NCBI RefSeq assembly: GCF_000282335.1
Contig: NZ_AKJM01000079.1
Coordinates: 1 to 42,481, forward strand
From: Pseudomonas sp. GM48
Lineage (GTDB): Bacteria > Pseudomonadota > Gammaproteobacteria > Pseudomonadales > Pseudomonadaceae
Reading direction: 5' to 3'
DNA length: 42,481 nt
Part shown: piece after piece, positions 33,499 through 41,805 of the stretch
Layout: every line of letters starts with the position of its first letter
Position numbering within the stretch: the first letter of the stretch is position 1
Notes under the pieces: model-generated
What the model saw: only the letters and a program-made list of their open reading frames with translations
The model's database searches: none
Told to the model about the DNA's origin: nothing
Translations under genes and position numbers: made by a program

Positions 33499-34110
33499 TT
33501 GAGCCAGATTCAACGAGTTCTTGCGCAAGGTAACTTTGATGGTCTATGTCTAATTTATTCTCTATTCAACGCGTACAAATCGCTCAAACACCCTAAGGAA
33601 ACAGCGTCAAAGTTCATCCAAAAACATTCTGAACAGTGGATGGTAGTTATCGGCAACACACCATCGCTGCACAACTTCGTGTTAGGTGAAGGCAGCGATT
33701 TTGGGATTCAAAGCGATGCCACAGACGTCAAGGTAAAGCGGGCGTTCATCACGACGAGTTTCGATGTAATGACTGATGGTTCACAAGATTCACCTGTCGT
33801 CACTGCTATCGATATTCAGTCTCTTAAAACTATGGACTTCACCGAGTGTGTGGCGGTTTTGTGCGTGAAGAAATTAGCCAGATTTGAGCATGGCAGGATG
33901 GGCGATCATTGGGTTGCTATCGTGGGCAGGGATGATGAGCGGGGTAAATACCTTGTGGCGTGCTCCAATACACTGCTTCACTACGGTTTCAAAGAAGACA
34001 AGGACAATCAATCCGGGCGATATTTCAATACGACCATTGACGTTGCTGAGATCACGAATCGTACCGTTTATCCCAACAACATCAACCAGATTTATATCTC
34101 TAAACGCTAA
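33499..34110 (+). CDS. Papain-like cysteine-protease-fold protein, unknown role
   Basis: 203 residues if the TTG at 33499 starts it; no ATG is in frame upstream before a stop and no ribosome site is clear, so the start is uncertain. FDGLCLIYSLFNAYKSL near the N-terminus has a cysteine (about C17) at the head of a helix. GRMGDHWVAIVGRDD carries a histidine at a strand start, and CSNTLLHYGF could supply the third residue. This layout is like papain/C39-type peptidases and transglutaminase folds. Codon use is AT-richer than in the metabolic genes, like the island that follows. Catalysis is inferred, not shown. Confidence 0.6.
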   Translation: MSQIQRVLAQGNFDGLCLIYSLFNAYKSLKHPKETASKFIQKHSEQWMVVIGNTPSLHNFVLGEGSDFGIQSDATDVKVKRAFITTSFDVMTDGSQDSPVVTAIDIQSLKTMDFTECVAVLCVKKLARFEHGRMGDHWVAIVGRDDERGKYLVACSNTLLHYGFKEDKDNQSGRYFNTTIDVAEITNRTVYPNNINQIYISKR

Positions 34111-34113
34111 GAT

Positions 34114-34135
34114 GCAAGCCCTTGAAAGGGCTTGC
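34114..34135 (+). terminator. Hairpin after the papain-like gene
   Basis: GCAAGCCCT and AGGGCTTGC pair perfectly around a TGAA loop, three bases after the stop. There is no T-run, so termination may be weak. Confidence 0.5.
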
Positions 34136-34188
34136 TCTGCGATCAACTTTGTAAAGGGAAAAATTGCTTAAAAAGTCTGGGCGAGCAG

Positions 34189-34408
34189 CCGTGAGCGTCC
34201 GCTCTGGGTCCAGGCTGTGTGAAAACGTTTTGGAGCAGGTTTGACAGTCAGGACTGGAACGAAAAGCGCGTTCCTACGCAAATTTCCAGTCTGCTGGTTA
34301 ACCAAAACGCTGGCAGATTTCACGTAGCAACGCACACTTCGAAACGGCGCACGCGTTTTCACACAGCCTGGGTCGCTTTCTGCCGATCACTGTGAACGGG
34401 GATCGGCC
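34189..34408. repeat. Dispersed intergenic repeat, copy D, split by a MITE
   Basis: Removing 34211-34374 (the MITE plus one copy of its target) joins GTGAGCGTCCGCTCTGGGTC to GCTTTCTGCCGATC, then GATCGGCCA. This restores the order seen in the other copies of the repeat. The element was therefore present before the MITE arrived. Confidence 0.6.
34211..34370. mobile_element. MITE-like element, 160 bp, 17-bp inverted ends
   Basis: Starts CAGGCTGTGTGAAAACG and ends with its exact reverse complement CGTTTTCACACAGCCTG. A 4-bp direct repeat GGTC flanks it (34207-34210 and 34371-34374), as expected for a target duplication. It has no coding capacity, so it needs a transposase in trans; the TGTGTGAAAACG ends resemble those of IS elements common in Pseudomonas, but I cannot name the family. 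Confidence 0.88.
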
Positions 34409-34504
34409 AAAAATAGATGCTAACGTCGATTTCAACTCAAATCTATCTTGCAGACTTAGTGCAGTTTGATCATGCCCGGATGTCAACTTGGATCACCGCA
34501 AAAA

Positions 34505-35530
34505 TTAAACTGGATTTAGTTTTGAATAAAACTCAATACTTAGACTTGCGTAATACTTAATAGGGCAGCTCGGCTTTATGTCTGCCTCAGCGTGCTGATA
34601 TATTGAAAACATCCCATCATTGGGCAAGCTTTCGGAAATACAGAAGAGAAGAATGTCCTCCAGCAAATAAAGCATGTTATTTAAATAAGCATCAAGCTCT
34701 TGGTGAATAGAGATGGACGATTCTTGTACGTTTATTTTATTTGTTAGATCGTAGCTCCAAGTCGGGAGTGAAAATTTATTACCAGGATGAAGCTTTGTAT
34801 TTTCTATCGTAAGTGACTGGCCTGGCCCAGAGTGCTCAATAGCATTCCGGCACTCCGACAATCTACGAATCCAAGACAGGTCATTACCGAGGGTTAAACA
34901 TAGCTTATTTAAAGCAGGGCGATTCTGCTCCAGCCACTTTATATGCTTATCGAAATGCGCCTCATCTCTTGCGCCCAAAGGCAAGTCAGTAAACAGGCTT
35001 ATTAGTTTAAAGCAGTCTATTAAAAATTGTTTTCCAACCAAAAGGAAAGATTTTGCGTAATTCTCTAAGTTTTTAACTTTAGCGAGCGGCGGGATGGCGC
35101 GACTGGATTTGTTCTGTTCAATGATGGTATCGCACTTATGCATAACATCATCAAGCTGCTCACGAATATTAGACTCAAACTGCGCACAGTGCAGTAGTTG
35201 TTCGTTTAGACTCCAAACCTGCTCTAGAAGCTTTGGCTTTATGGAGTCCTCCGGAAAAACTTGATCAATCATACGTTTAAATTGAAGAAATATCCGGGCC
35301 ACATATGGAGAGGCAGAGCCAAGAACTGCTATTTTTTCATATGTGTGCCCGGTATCTGGCTGGGTTTTTTGTGGGTCAGTTGAAACAGCCGTTAATAGCT
35401 TGTAAATACTATTTTCTTTAAAGATCAAAAGCAACACATCATTAATGTTTTCCATTGCTACTATTCCAGAATCATCAATCAAGTCCGGATCATTAATTTT
35501 TATAGAAAAAGCATCATCTCTCTTCTGCAT
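34505..35530 (-). CDS. HEPN-like protein, unknown function (island gene)
   Basis: 341 residues, mostly helical, with no signal peptide or membrane segment. SECRNAIEHSGPGQ has R228-N229-x3-H233, the R-x4-6-H motif of HEPN ribonuclease domains. The region 150-235 has the long-helix pattern of that fold. A C-terminal part (LDAYLNNMLYLLEDILLFCI) follows. The gene is 72 bases downstream of a second HEPN-like gene on the same strand, so they are probably co-transcribed. Base composition is AT-rich compared with the flanks. HEPN RNases often act in toxin-antitoxin or phage-defence systems. Fold assignment is tentative. Confidence 0.65.
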   Translation of the reverse strand: MQKRDDAFSIKINDPDLIDDSGIVAMENINDVLLLIFKENSIYKLLTAVSTDPQKTQPDTGHTYEKIAVLGSASPYVARIFLQFKRMIDQVFPEDSIKPKLLEQVWSLNEQLLHCAQFESNIREQLDDVMHKCDTIIEQNKSSRAIPPLAKVKNLENYAKSFLLVGKQFLIDCFKLISLFTDLPLGARDEAHFDKHIKWLEQNRPALNKLCLTLGNDLSWIRRLSECRNAIEHSGPGQSLTIENTKLHPGNKFSLPTWSYDLTNKINVQESSISIHQELDAYLNNMLYLLEDILLFCISESLPNDGMFSIYQHAEADIKPSCPIKYYASLSIEFYSKLNPV

Positions 35531-35602
35531 AAGCTAAAAACTCTTTTATTGGCGAAGGGATTAAGAAAAGCCACAAATATTTTCACTGCTTAAACAATCA
35601 AA

Positions 35603-36559
35603 CTAGATGGCAGAGTGCTCCTTATAGTAGTCAGCCAGTAGCTTCTCGACTTGCGGGCTTTTACTTAAAGTATCGTATATCCCCAGCGCTGCTATATTTG
35701 CATGCAGCGCCTGCGTCTGAGTTGAGGGCTCATCCTTGTATCTGGCACCTGTTGAACAATGCGCTGTTTTAATTAAATGATTATTAATGACTACGCCATG
35801 CTCTTCATGAAGCATTTTAGCTAAATTACTAAGATCATGACCTCGCCCTCCCTTAGGATAGGCCGACCCAGCTATCTCTAGCATACCTTTCAGCGTCTTT
35901 TCAACGCATTGCTGTGCGGCCCATCTTGCCTGGGCATAGCGATCTTCGAGGATCTCTTGCGTGGAGCAATTATAGTCGTCTCTTGCAACAGTCAAAATAT
36001 TGGTACATGGCAGATTATTTCGCCACTGAATGCTTTCTACTGCAAACATATGGAATTGAAAATGAGCTTCGATCTCAGAACTGGAGAGGCGGTCAACCAT
36101 CCCTTGAGGTAGATCTTCAATAAGTGTCAATATATTCATACTGGGCAAAGTAGTCTTAGTTCCTTTACTGACACCTTTATTGCTTAAGTTTCTGTCCGCA
36201 AAAAAATTTACTGTCCCATACCATCCTGCCAGCCGAACGCGCCAAATTGTACGACCAAGTAGTGCGGGTACATATCCTAATTCGAAATAGGAATTCAATC
36301 GATTTCCGAGCGTCTCCTTATACCAGCGAAGGGCTTTGGCCATCAGAACGTCCCCCTGAAACCCGGGCTGGTCCGCCAATTCGTCTGCCGGCAAAGCTAA
36401 CCCGCCCCAACCGAACGCTTCCCAGAACTTTCGTCCTACGTGAAGAGGTCTTTGAAAGGGCTTCAATTCCTCCACCGCCAGAAGATCATCAATTGCGGCC
36501 ATAAGCTGCTCAAATTCAGCTTTTGACTTTGGGTAGGCAGGCCATGAAAATTTTGCCAC
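35603..36559 (-). CDS. HEPN-domain-like protein (island gene)
   Basis: 318 residues. The first 190 residues are unrecognised (GRKFWEAFGWGGLALPADEL, then ALRWYKETLGNRLNSYFELG). The C-terminal 205-300 looks like a HEPN domain of the kind that pairs with nucleotidyltransferases: YAQARWAAQQCVEKTLKGML, then GRGHDLSNLAKMLHEEHGV and GARYKDEPST. Such domains are RNases or substrate-binding helical bundles. No MNT antitoxin partner is adjacent. It is the upstream gene of a two-gene minus-strand unit divergent from the ATPase/nuclease gene. Confidence 0.7.
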   Translation of the reverse strand: MAKFSWPAYPKSKAEFEQLMAAIDDLLAVEELKPFQRPLHVGRKFWEAFGWGGLALPADELADQPGFQGDVLMAKALRWYKETLGNRLNSYFELGYVPALLGRTIWRVRLAGWYGTVNFFADRNLSNKGVSKGTKTTLPSMNILTLIEDLPQGMVDRLSSSEIEAHFQFHMFAVESIQWRNNLPCTNILTVARDDYNCSTQEILEDRYAQARWAAQQCVEKTLKGMLEIAGSAYPKGGRGHDLSNLAKMLHEEHGVVINNHLIKTAHCSTGARYKDEPSTQTQALHANIAALGIYDTLSKSPQVEKLLADYYKEHSAI

Positions 36560-36922
36560 CGGAGTTGCTCCTTTGCAGATAAGGCCAGTGAATAGAAATT
36601 CTAGCGCATAGATAGTAAGTCCGATGTCAGTATTCCTCCATCTGGGTTCGATTGTTTTTACATGAACTCCCGAGGTTTCCTAAATAGTGAGAGACAGCTT
36701 TTGGCCGGTTTCTGTCTGTTACCAAGGTCCGAATCGGCCCAATAGTTTAGGGTGGCGACAGGTACAGATCGGCCCAGTGCGGACGCTTGACGTTGACGGA
36801 ACATGACCCACGTTCATAAGAGCGTGGAGCCAAAAGGAGTCTCAAGGCGGTCGGCTTATGCAAGTGACCGATGGGATCGGTGAAAAGATGAATCCTGGCA
36901 CCCAACCAATAACCGTTCGTGG
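36560..36922. other. Divergent intergenic region with repeat copy E and a palindrome
   Basis: Repeat copy E spans about 36693-36790 (TTGGCCGGTTTCTGTCTGTT, later AGATCGGCCCAGTGCGGAC). ACCGATGGGATCGGT (36867-36881) is a 6+3+6 palindrome 42 bases before the ATPase gene and might be an operator. I see no gene, although AAGGAG at 36834 precedes a 36-codon frame that I do not trust. Confidence 0.4.
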
Positions 36923-39064
36923 ATGGAGATTTCGCCGAATTCAGCTAATCTACGCTGCGGAGCATTAGAGCTACTCACCCCTTTTTATGCGTCTCTGATA
37001 AGCACAAGGATGTTACCTTTGGCGAAAATTCAGTTACCTAAAGATGCTTTGCAACGAGTAAAACTGGGCCAAGCATTTGCAGAGTACGATATAATTAGGA
37101 GTGATCATGAATTATTCGTCACTACGCCGGCGACTCTCTCTGCGCTCAATCCGGATAGCTCTAACTGTTTTTTTATAGGTCGACGCGGCGCCGGGAAAAC
37201 CGCGATTACGTTTGAAGTTGAGCGGCGTTTTCCCCGAACCATCAATATTGTTCCACAGATATTTGATCTCTTACGGCTTCCACTAGAGCAGCAGTTGTTT
37301 CTAGACACAAGGCAGCGTCCTTTCAAATCGTTAATGCACTCGATGGAAAGGGCTTTGATCGATGAGGTGATCAAGATATGGGTCATGGAAGGGCGTTTAA
37401 GTTTCGACAAGGCGCCAGATACTATCCGACGAGAAAGAGGCCTGATAGAAGATTGTGATTTTGATCAGCGCATTTTGAATTTGACCGAAGAAATTTTTGA
37501 TGCATACACCAAAGATAATGATAAATTATGGCTTCGTCAGATAAGTCGAAGCAAGAACCTGCTGGCCGAAATTAATCAAATTTCATTTTCTTCACCAATG
37601 AGTTATATCATCTTAATTGATCGTCTAGATGAGTCCTGGGATGGTTCTGGCTCAGCTATCATATGCCTCATGGCATTGATGCATGCCACGGTGAGACTAA
37701 TCGCGTCAACTCCGCACGTAAAACCCTATGTTTTCATACGTGAAAACATCTATGACAGAATTCGTTCCCTCGATAATGAGTTTGCGAGGCTTGAGACGTC
37801 AGTGGTTTTTCTTGACTGGTCTTCTGAAAAACTTACCGAGCTTGTAGAACGTCGATTGGTAAAGCCTTTTACTACCAAGCCAAAACTAGGGGGAGAGGCA
37901 TGGAATTGTTTTTTTGAGGAGGAAGATTCAAAGACTAGCGTGCCCTCAGTGATGAGCCTCTGTCAGCATCGGCCTCGGGATGTACTGATGCTAACTAGCT
38001 ATGCAATAGACTCAGCCATTAATCACGGCAACCAAAAGGTGAGAGACGCAGACATGGATGTAGCGTCCAAACGCTATAGCACAAGTAGACTCAAGGATTT
38101 GGGGGATGAGTATGCTGAGAATTATCCAAATATCAGTTTAATTCTCGAGTACTTTTTTGGCTTAGGCAATGAGTATACCTTGGTGGCAATTGAAGATTTT
38201 ATTCAAAAATTGCTGGTTACGGAGTCTATTAACAAGTACTGCAACGGTTGGTTTTACGACTACACAACACCTTTTCGTTTTGTCGAAGTTTTGTATGGGA
38301 TCGGTTTTCTTGGTATTCGACGAAAAAGAACTGTCGAGTACAAAGAGTCTGGCAAAGATTCAAATGCTAAGCCATCATTTGATAACAGCTCAACTTTCTA
38401 TATTCATCCTACCTACCACGAAGCACTAAACCTTCAGCCACTGCTGTTGAAGGATTTGCGCGACGAAACGCAGCTGAAGAATGAAGGCATCCTAGAGGAG
38501 CTGCCCGACACCTTTAACTTGGATGACTATAAAGGCGCGTTGCAGGACACATTAGATAATTTGCGAACCTTGCCCAAAGGACCGTCGGGGGCTGCAGGGT
38601 TTGAAGAAATTGTAGGCAATATCATCAAACTGTGTTTCTTTCGGTCTTTGACGAATGTTCAACCGCACGAGCGAAGTCACGATGGCGCCTCAATACGTGA
38701 TTGGATAGCATCTAACCGAGCGCCTGACGGTTTTTGGGAAGTCATAAGGAATAAATACGGTTCTACCCAAGTCGTATGGGAATGCAAGAACTACGAAGAC
38801 CTAAGCGCAAGTGATTTTCATCAGATCAACTATTACCTTAATGACACATTTGGACGATTTGGCATCATTGCCTTCCGTGGTGAGGAAGTGAAAAACACTT
38901 ATTATCGTCACATCTCTAATATAATAAACCGAAATAAATCAGGGCTGGTTGTGTTGTTGACGCAGAAAGACTTGGAGGTCTTTCTGCGTCAGGCAATCAA
39001 AGGTGCTTTCAAAGAGTCACACTTACAAGATAGATATGATCAAACGATTCGCCAGATTTCATAG
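36923..39064 (+). CDS. P-loop ATPase (Sll1717-like) with C-terminal PD-(D/E)XK-like nuclease
   Basis: 713 residues from ATG 36923; ATG 37010 (MLPLAKIQLPKDALQRVKLG) is an alternative start, and neither has a good ribosome site. Walker A is CFFIGRRGAGKTAI (about 83-96), Walker B is YIILIDRLDESWDG near 230, and CQHRPRDVLMLTSYAID looks like a sensor region. These match the P-loop ATPase Sll1717 family. The last 150 residues look like a restriction-endonuclease fold: GAAGFEEIVGNIIKL, a conserved D in APDGFWEVI, and VVWECKNYEDLSASDFHQIN with the E-x-K pair. ATP-controlled DNA cutting is plausible. The gene is AT-rich and divergent from two HEPN-like genes. Confidence 0.75.
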   Translation: MEISPNSANLRCGALELLTPFYASLISTRMLPLAKIQLPKDALQRVKLGQAFAEYDIIRSDHELFVTTPATLSALNPDSSNCFFIGRRGAGKTAITFEVERRFPRTINIVPQIFDLLRLPLEQQLFLDTRQRPFKSLMHSMERALIDEVIKIWVMEGRLSFDKAPDTIRRERGLIEDCDFDQRILNLTEEIFDAYTKDNDKLWLRQISRSKNLLAEINQISFSSPMSYIILIDRLDESWDGSGSAIICLMALMHATVRLIASTPHVKPYVFIRENIYDRIRSLDNEFARLETSVVFLDWSSEKLTELVERRLVKPFTTKPKLGGEAWNCFFEEEDSKTSVPSVMSLCQHRPRDVLMLTSYAIDSAINHGNQKVRDADMDVASKRYSTSRLKDLGDEYAENYPNISLILEYFFGLGNEYTLVAIEDFIQKLLVTESINKYCNGWFYDYTTPFRFVEVLYGIGFLGIRRKRTVEYKESGKDSNAKPSFDNSSTFYIHPTYHEALNLQPLLLKDLRDETQLKNEGILEELPDTFNLDDYKGALQDTLDNLRTLPKGPSGAAGFEEIVGNIIKLCFFRSLTNVQPHERSHDGASIRDWIASNRAPDGFWEVIRNKYGSTQVVWECKNYEDLSASDFHQINYYLNDTFGRFGIIAFRGEEVKNTYYRHISNIINRNKSGLVVLLTQKDLEVFLRQAIKGAFKESHLQDRYDQTIRQIS

Positions 39065-39118
39065 ATAGCGGAAGGAAGAACAGTGTCTAAATTGGTGCGA
39101 ATATTTGACGTTCTAACC

Positions 39119-39241
39119 GTTTGCTACCGGCCGCTCTCTGAATCGCCCCTAATTTCCGAAACACGTGGAGTGACCGCTAATGGCCGAAAGCAGACCTTCG
39201 TGAATGTCCGCTATTGGGTTGTGCGGCCATTCATGATTGGC
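39119..39241. repeat. Dispersed intergenic repeat, copy F
   Basis: TGACCGCTAATGGCCGAAAG, then GAATGTCCGCTATTGGGT and GGCCATTCATGATTGGCC, follow the same degenerate pattern as the other copies. It reaches into the last codons of the regulator gene at 39231. Confidence 0.5.
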
Positions 39242-40055
39242 CGTCATCCGCGTTCCAATCTTCGAAGGCATGCATCATCCTGCGCTTGGTCATCACATCG
39301 GCAGGTATCAAATGTTCGATTCGCAGCGACTCCACGGTGATGTCCAGGGGCATGCCGAAGGTAGTGAAGGTTGAGAGAAAGCTCAACTCTCCATCCGGGG
39401 TGCACACACGGGTCAGCAGCAAAGGGCTGACAGAGGGTTTCTGCAAGGCAATGGCTGGAGCTGGCAGGTTGCGCAAGCGCTTTGCGAGCGCTGGATTGCC
39501 GACTGACTCTCTGGAGGCGCGCTGCCACGCAGCAGCACGGATCTCCTGTGCATTGGCCAACCGATCACCGAGTCCGCCGGGGCAGAGCAGTGTTTCCAGC
39601 AGATTGAAACCTGACGCCACGTCCTGTGCCACCCCCGCCATCGTCAGCAGTAGCCCCGTGCTCACGTTCGCAGCAGTGATATCCCAGTTGCTGTCGATAA
39701 CGATGGCAGGCGCCGGATTGTTCGCACGCAGGATGTGATCGATGGCCTTGTGTACCATTTCCAGGGCGGGCGCATCGAGCGACGTTGCGGCGTAGCGGGG
39801 CGCGTACCCAGCGGCAAGAAAGACTTCGTTGCAGTGATCCAGCGGCGCTCCAAGGGCCGAAAGTATGGCGTGCAAGGTACTTGTGCTCGCCTTGGCGCGG
39901 CCGGTTTCGACGCAGCTGAGGTGGCGCTGCGAAACCCCGGCCATGAGTGCAAGATCGAGTTGGCTTAGCCCTGCCTGCCGACGTAGGTGGCGCACGTGCT
40001 GGCCCGCCGTTGTGGCCGGCGGGGGATGTTTATGATGGAACAGGTGATTACTCAT
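39231..40055 (-). CDS. XRE-family regulator with MmyB-like ligand-binding domain
   Basis: 274 residues, ATG 40055 with AGAGGCG upstream. An N-terminal XRE helix-turn-helix (about 18-72) reads GQHVRHLRRQAGLSQLDLAL, then MAGVSQRHLSCVETGRAKAS. The C-terminal part, from about 100, has PAIVIDSNWDITAANVSTGL and LSFLSTFTTFGMPLDITVES, typical of the MmyB-like PAS-type domain. It is divergent from a two-gene membrane operon, with the palindrome TGACCTCACAGGTCA between them, and probably regulates that operon and itself. Confidence 0.88.
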   Translation of the reverse strand: MSNHLFHHKHPPPATTAGQHVRHLRRQAGLSQLDLALMAGVSQRHLSCVETGRAKASTSTLHAILSALGAPLDHCNEVFLAAGYAPRYAATSLDAPALEMVHKAIDHILRANNPAPAIVIDSNWDITAANVSTGLLLTMAGVAQDVASGFNLLETLLCPGGLGDRLANAQEIRAAAWQRASRESVGNPALAKRLRNLPAPAIALQKPSVSPLLLTRVCTPDGELSFLSTFTTFGMPLDITVESLRIEHLIPADVMTKRRMMHAFEDWNADDGQS

Positions 40056-40088
40056 GCTTCGCCTCTGACGTCCTTGTGCTCGGCTTTC

Positions 40089-40105
40089 ATGACCTCACAG
40101 GTCAT
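40089..40105. promoter_or_regulatory. Palindrome, probable operator of the XRE regulator
   Basis: ATGACCT-CAC-AGGTCAT, with perfect 7-bp arms, lies 34 bases before the regulator start and 57 before the DUF2834-like gene. Confidence 0.6.
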
Positions 40106-40161
40106 TGAGCGCCAGCAACCCTACCACTACTGTGCCAGGAAACCCTACCAAGGACAGGACT

Positions 40162-40476
40162 ATGGTACTTCGCCTCATTGCGCTGGCATCGCTGGTGCTC
40201 TTTTCGATGTATACCGGCTGGACGATGCTGAATGCTGAGCAGTCGCTGTTGGCCTTCGGGCTTGAGCTGATTTCCCGACCTGACACTGCCCAGTTGGTTA
40301 TCGACTTGTACCTTATGGCAGCGCTGGCCTGCATCTGGATGGCGAAAGACAACCGATCGCGAGGTGGTTCACTCATTGACCTGCTTCCCTACCTGATACT
40401 GACTGCTGTATTTGTTTCCGTGGGGCCGCTGCTGTACCTCGTGGTCAAAGGCTTTAATAGGGCGCGTCAGGCATGA
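40162..40476 (+). CDS. Small membrane protein, DUF2834-like
   Basis: 104 residues from ATG 40162, with AAGGACAGG upstream. Three hydrophobic segments are visible: MVLRLIALASLVLFSMYTGW, LVIDLYLMAALACIWMAKDN and LLPYLILTAVFVSVGPLLYL. The order and the WMAKDNRSRG loop resemble DUF2834 proteins, which have no known function. The stop overlaps the MAPEG gene start (ATGA), so the two are co-expressed under the divergent XRE regulator. Confidence 0.78.
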   Translation: MVLRLIALASLVLFSMYTGWTMLNAEQSLLAFGLELISRPDTAQLVIDLYLMAALACIWMAKDNRSRGGSLIDLLPYLILTAVFVSVGPLLYLVVKGFNRARQA

Positions 40477-40901
40477 CCAGTGCTTTGACCGTCTACGCAC
40501 TCTGCGTGGTTGTGCTGTTCCTCAAGATGTTCGCGGTCTCCTGTTACCAGGGCTTCTTCCGCATACGCTTCAGGGCATTCACGAACACAGAGGACGCCGC
40601 TGTTTTCAATCGAATCGCTCGTGAAAAGGAGCTTGCGCAAGTGACTCGCGCGGCAAGGGCCTGGGCGAACGACCTGGAAAGCATCCCGGCATTCTTCGCG
40701 CTGGGTGGGCTCGCCGTTGCCATGAACGTACCTGCTTCCATCACGGCGTGGTTGAGCGTTCTGTTCACCATCGCCAGAGTCCTGCACACGTTGGCATACC
40801 TGAAGGGCGTCCAGCCTTGGCGCACCGTTTTCTATGGTGTCGGGATCCTGTGTCTCTTGGGCTTCTGCGCGACGATCACCATTAATGTGGTGATGTCATG
40901 A
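40473..40901 (+). CDS. MAPEG-family membrane protein
   Basis: 142 residues with four membrane segments. MFAVSCYQGFFRIRFRAFTN, NTEDAAVFNRIAREKELAQV, ARAWANDLESIPAFFALGGL and FTIARVLHTLAYLKGVQPWR follow the MAPEG pattern (membrane glutathione transferases, mPGES-1-like), including the E-N/D and R-x3-H/Y positions. Such proteins may use glutathione on lipophilic compounds. It is translationally coupled to the DUF2834-like gene. Confidence 0.87.
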   Translation: MTSALTVYALCVVVLFLKMFAVSCYQGFFRIRFRAFTNTEDAAVFNRIAREKELAQVTRAARAWANDLESIPAFFALGGLAVAMNVPASITAWLSVLFTIARVLHTLAYLKGVQPWRTVFYGVGILCLLGFCATITINVVMS

Positions 40902-40998
40902 TCGGACGGGCCATGGCTTTGCCTTCGTTGAGTGTACGTCCGCTTGAACCATTCCCCGCCCGGCGTATTACCTATTCCGGGTTATGCGCCCTACGGTA

Positions 40999-41805
40999 CT
41001 AGCGATGGTTGCGATAGCGTTCGGTCAAGGACTGCACGAGGGTGACGTAGGATTGCGTCTCGGCGTAGGGAGGCACCCCGTTGTACTCGACCACGGACGC
41101 TTCGCCGGCGTTGTAACCTGCCAACGCCAACATCTGGTTGCCGTTGAAGCGCTTGAGCAGCCAGGCCAGGTAGCGCACGCCGCCACGAATGTTTTGTCGT
41201 GCGTCGAACGGATCGTCCACGGCGAAGCGCTCGGCGGTGGCGGGCATCAACTGCATCAGCCCCTGGGCGCCGGCTTCGGAAATGGCGTTGGGGCGAAACG
41301 CCGATTCGGCATGTATCACTGCGCGGACCAGCGCCCTGTCGACACCATAATGACCCGAAGCGGCTTCGATCTCCCGCCGATAGGATTGGGTGTCCAGGCG
41401 CAGTGAGGTGACCTTGAAATCCTTCGGCGCCATGCACAGATAGCAGCCCTTGATGTAATAGAGCTCAACGACATCGACCCGTGCGGAAATCCCGACGGGG
41501 CGCCGGCTTACATATTGACGAATACCCCTGTGGATGAAGGTGAACACCCGAATCCGCATCGCGCCTGAGTCGTCGTCCTGCACAAGCCGTGGCAGGGCCA
41601 TTGCCTTGGCGCCGACACCGGCGCCCGCCATGCCATTCAGACGAGTGCAGCGGGCGCTGGCGATGGCTTGGCTGGTGTAGCTGATGGCTCCGTCCCTGGC
41701 TTGGCACTTGAACATGGCGCTGGCGCACAGTGGAGCGACCAGCAAGGCCAGCTCGATGTAGCCAAGAAGGCTCTTGCGAGCCCATCGCCATGCTCTGGAA
41801 CTCAT
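40999..41805 (-). CDS. Lytic transglycosylase (SLT family) with DUF4124-like N-terminus
   Basis: 268 residues from ATG 41805 (GGAG 8 bases upstream), with a signal peptide to about residue 31 (LALLVAPLCASA). A short region MFKCQARDGAISYTSQAIAS with a later cysteine resembles DUF4124. From about 135 an SLT domain follows: YGVDRALVRAVIHAESAFRP with catalytic E167, EAGAQGLMQLMPATAERF, NIRGGVRYLAWLL and ALAGYNAGEASV. It cleaves peptidoglycan glycan strands in the periplasm. Standalone SLT genes of this build are often linked with secretion or conjugation systems, but none is visible here. Confidence 0.9.
   Translation of the reverse strand: MSSRAWRWARKSLLGYIELALLVAPLCASAMFKCQARDGAISYTSQAIASARCTRLNGMAGAGVGAKAMALPRLVQDDDSGAMRIRVFTFIHRGIRQYVSRRPVGISARVDVVELYYIKGCYLCMAPKDFKVTSLRLDTQSYRREIEAASGHYGVDRALVRAVIHAESAFRPNAISEAGAQGLMQLMPATAERFAVDDPFDARQNIRGGVRYLAWLLKRFNGNQMLALAGYNAGEASVVEYNGVPPYAETQSYVTLVQSLTERYRNHR

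Noticed and set aside
36858..36968. 36-codon frame with an AAGGAG-like site before the ATPase gene
   Set aside because: The ribosome-site spacing is too long, the frame overlaps the ATPase start and the sequence is not recognisable.
39083..39340. 85-codon plus frame after the ATPase gene
   Set aside because: It is made of the dispersed repeat and the antisense of the XRE regulator gene's end.
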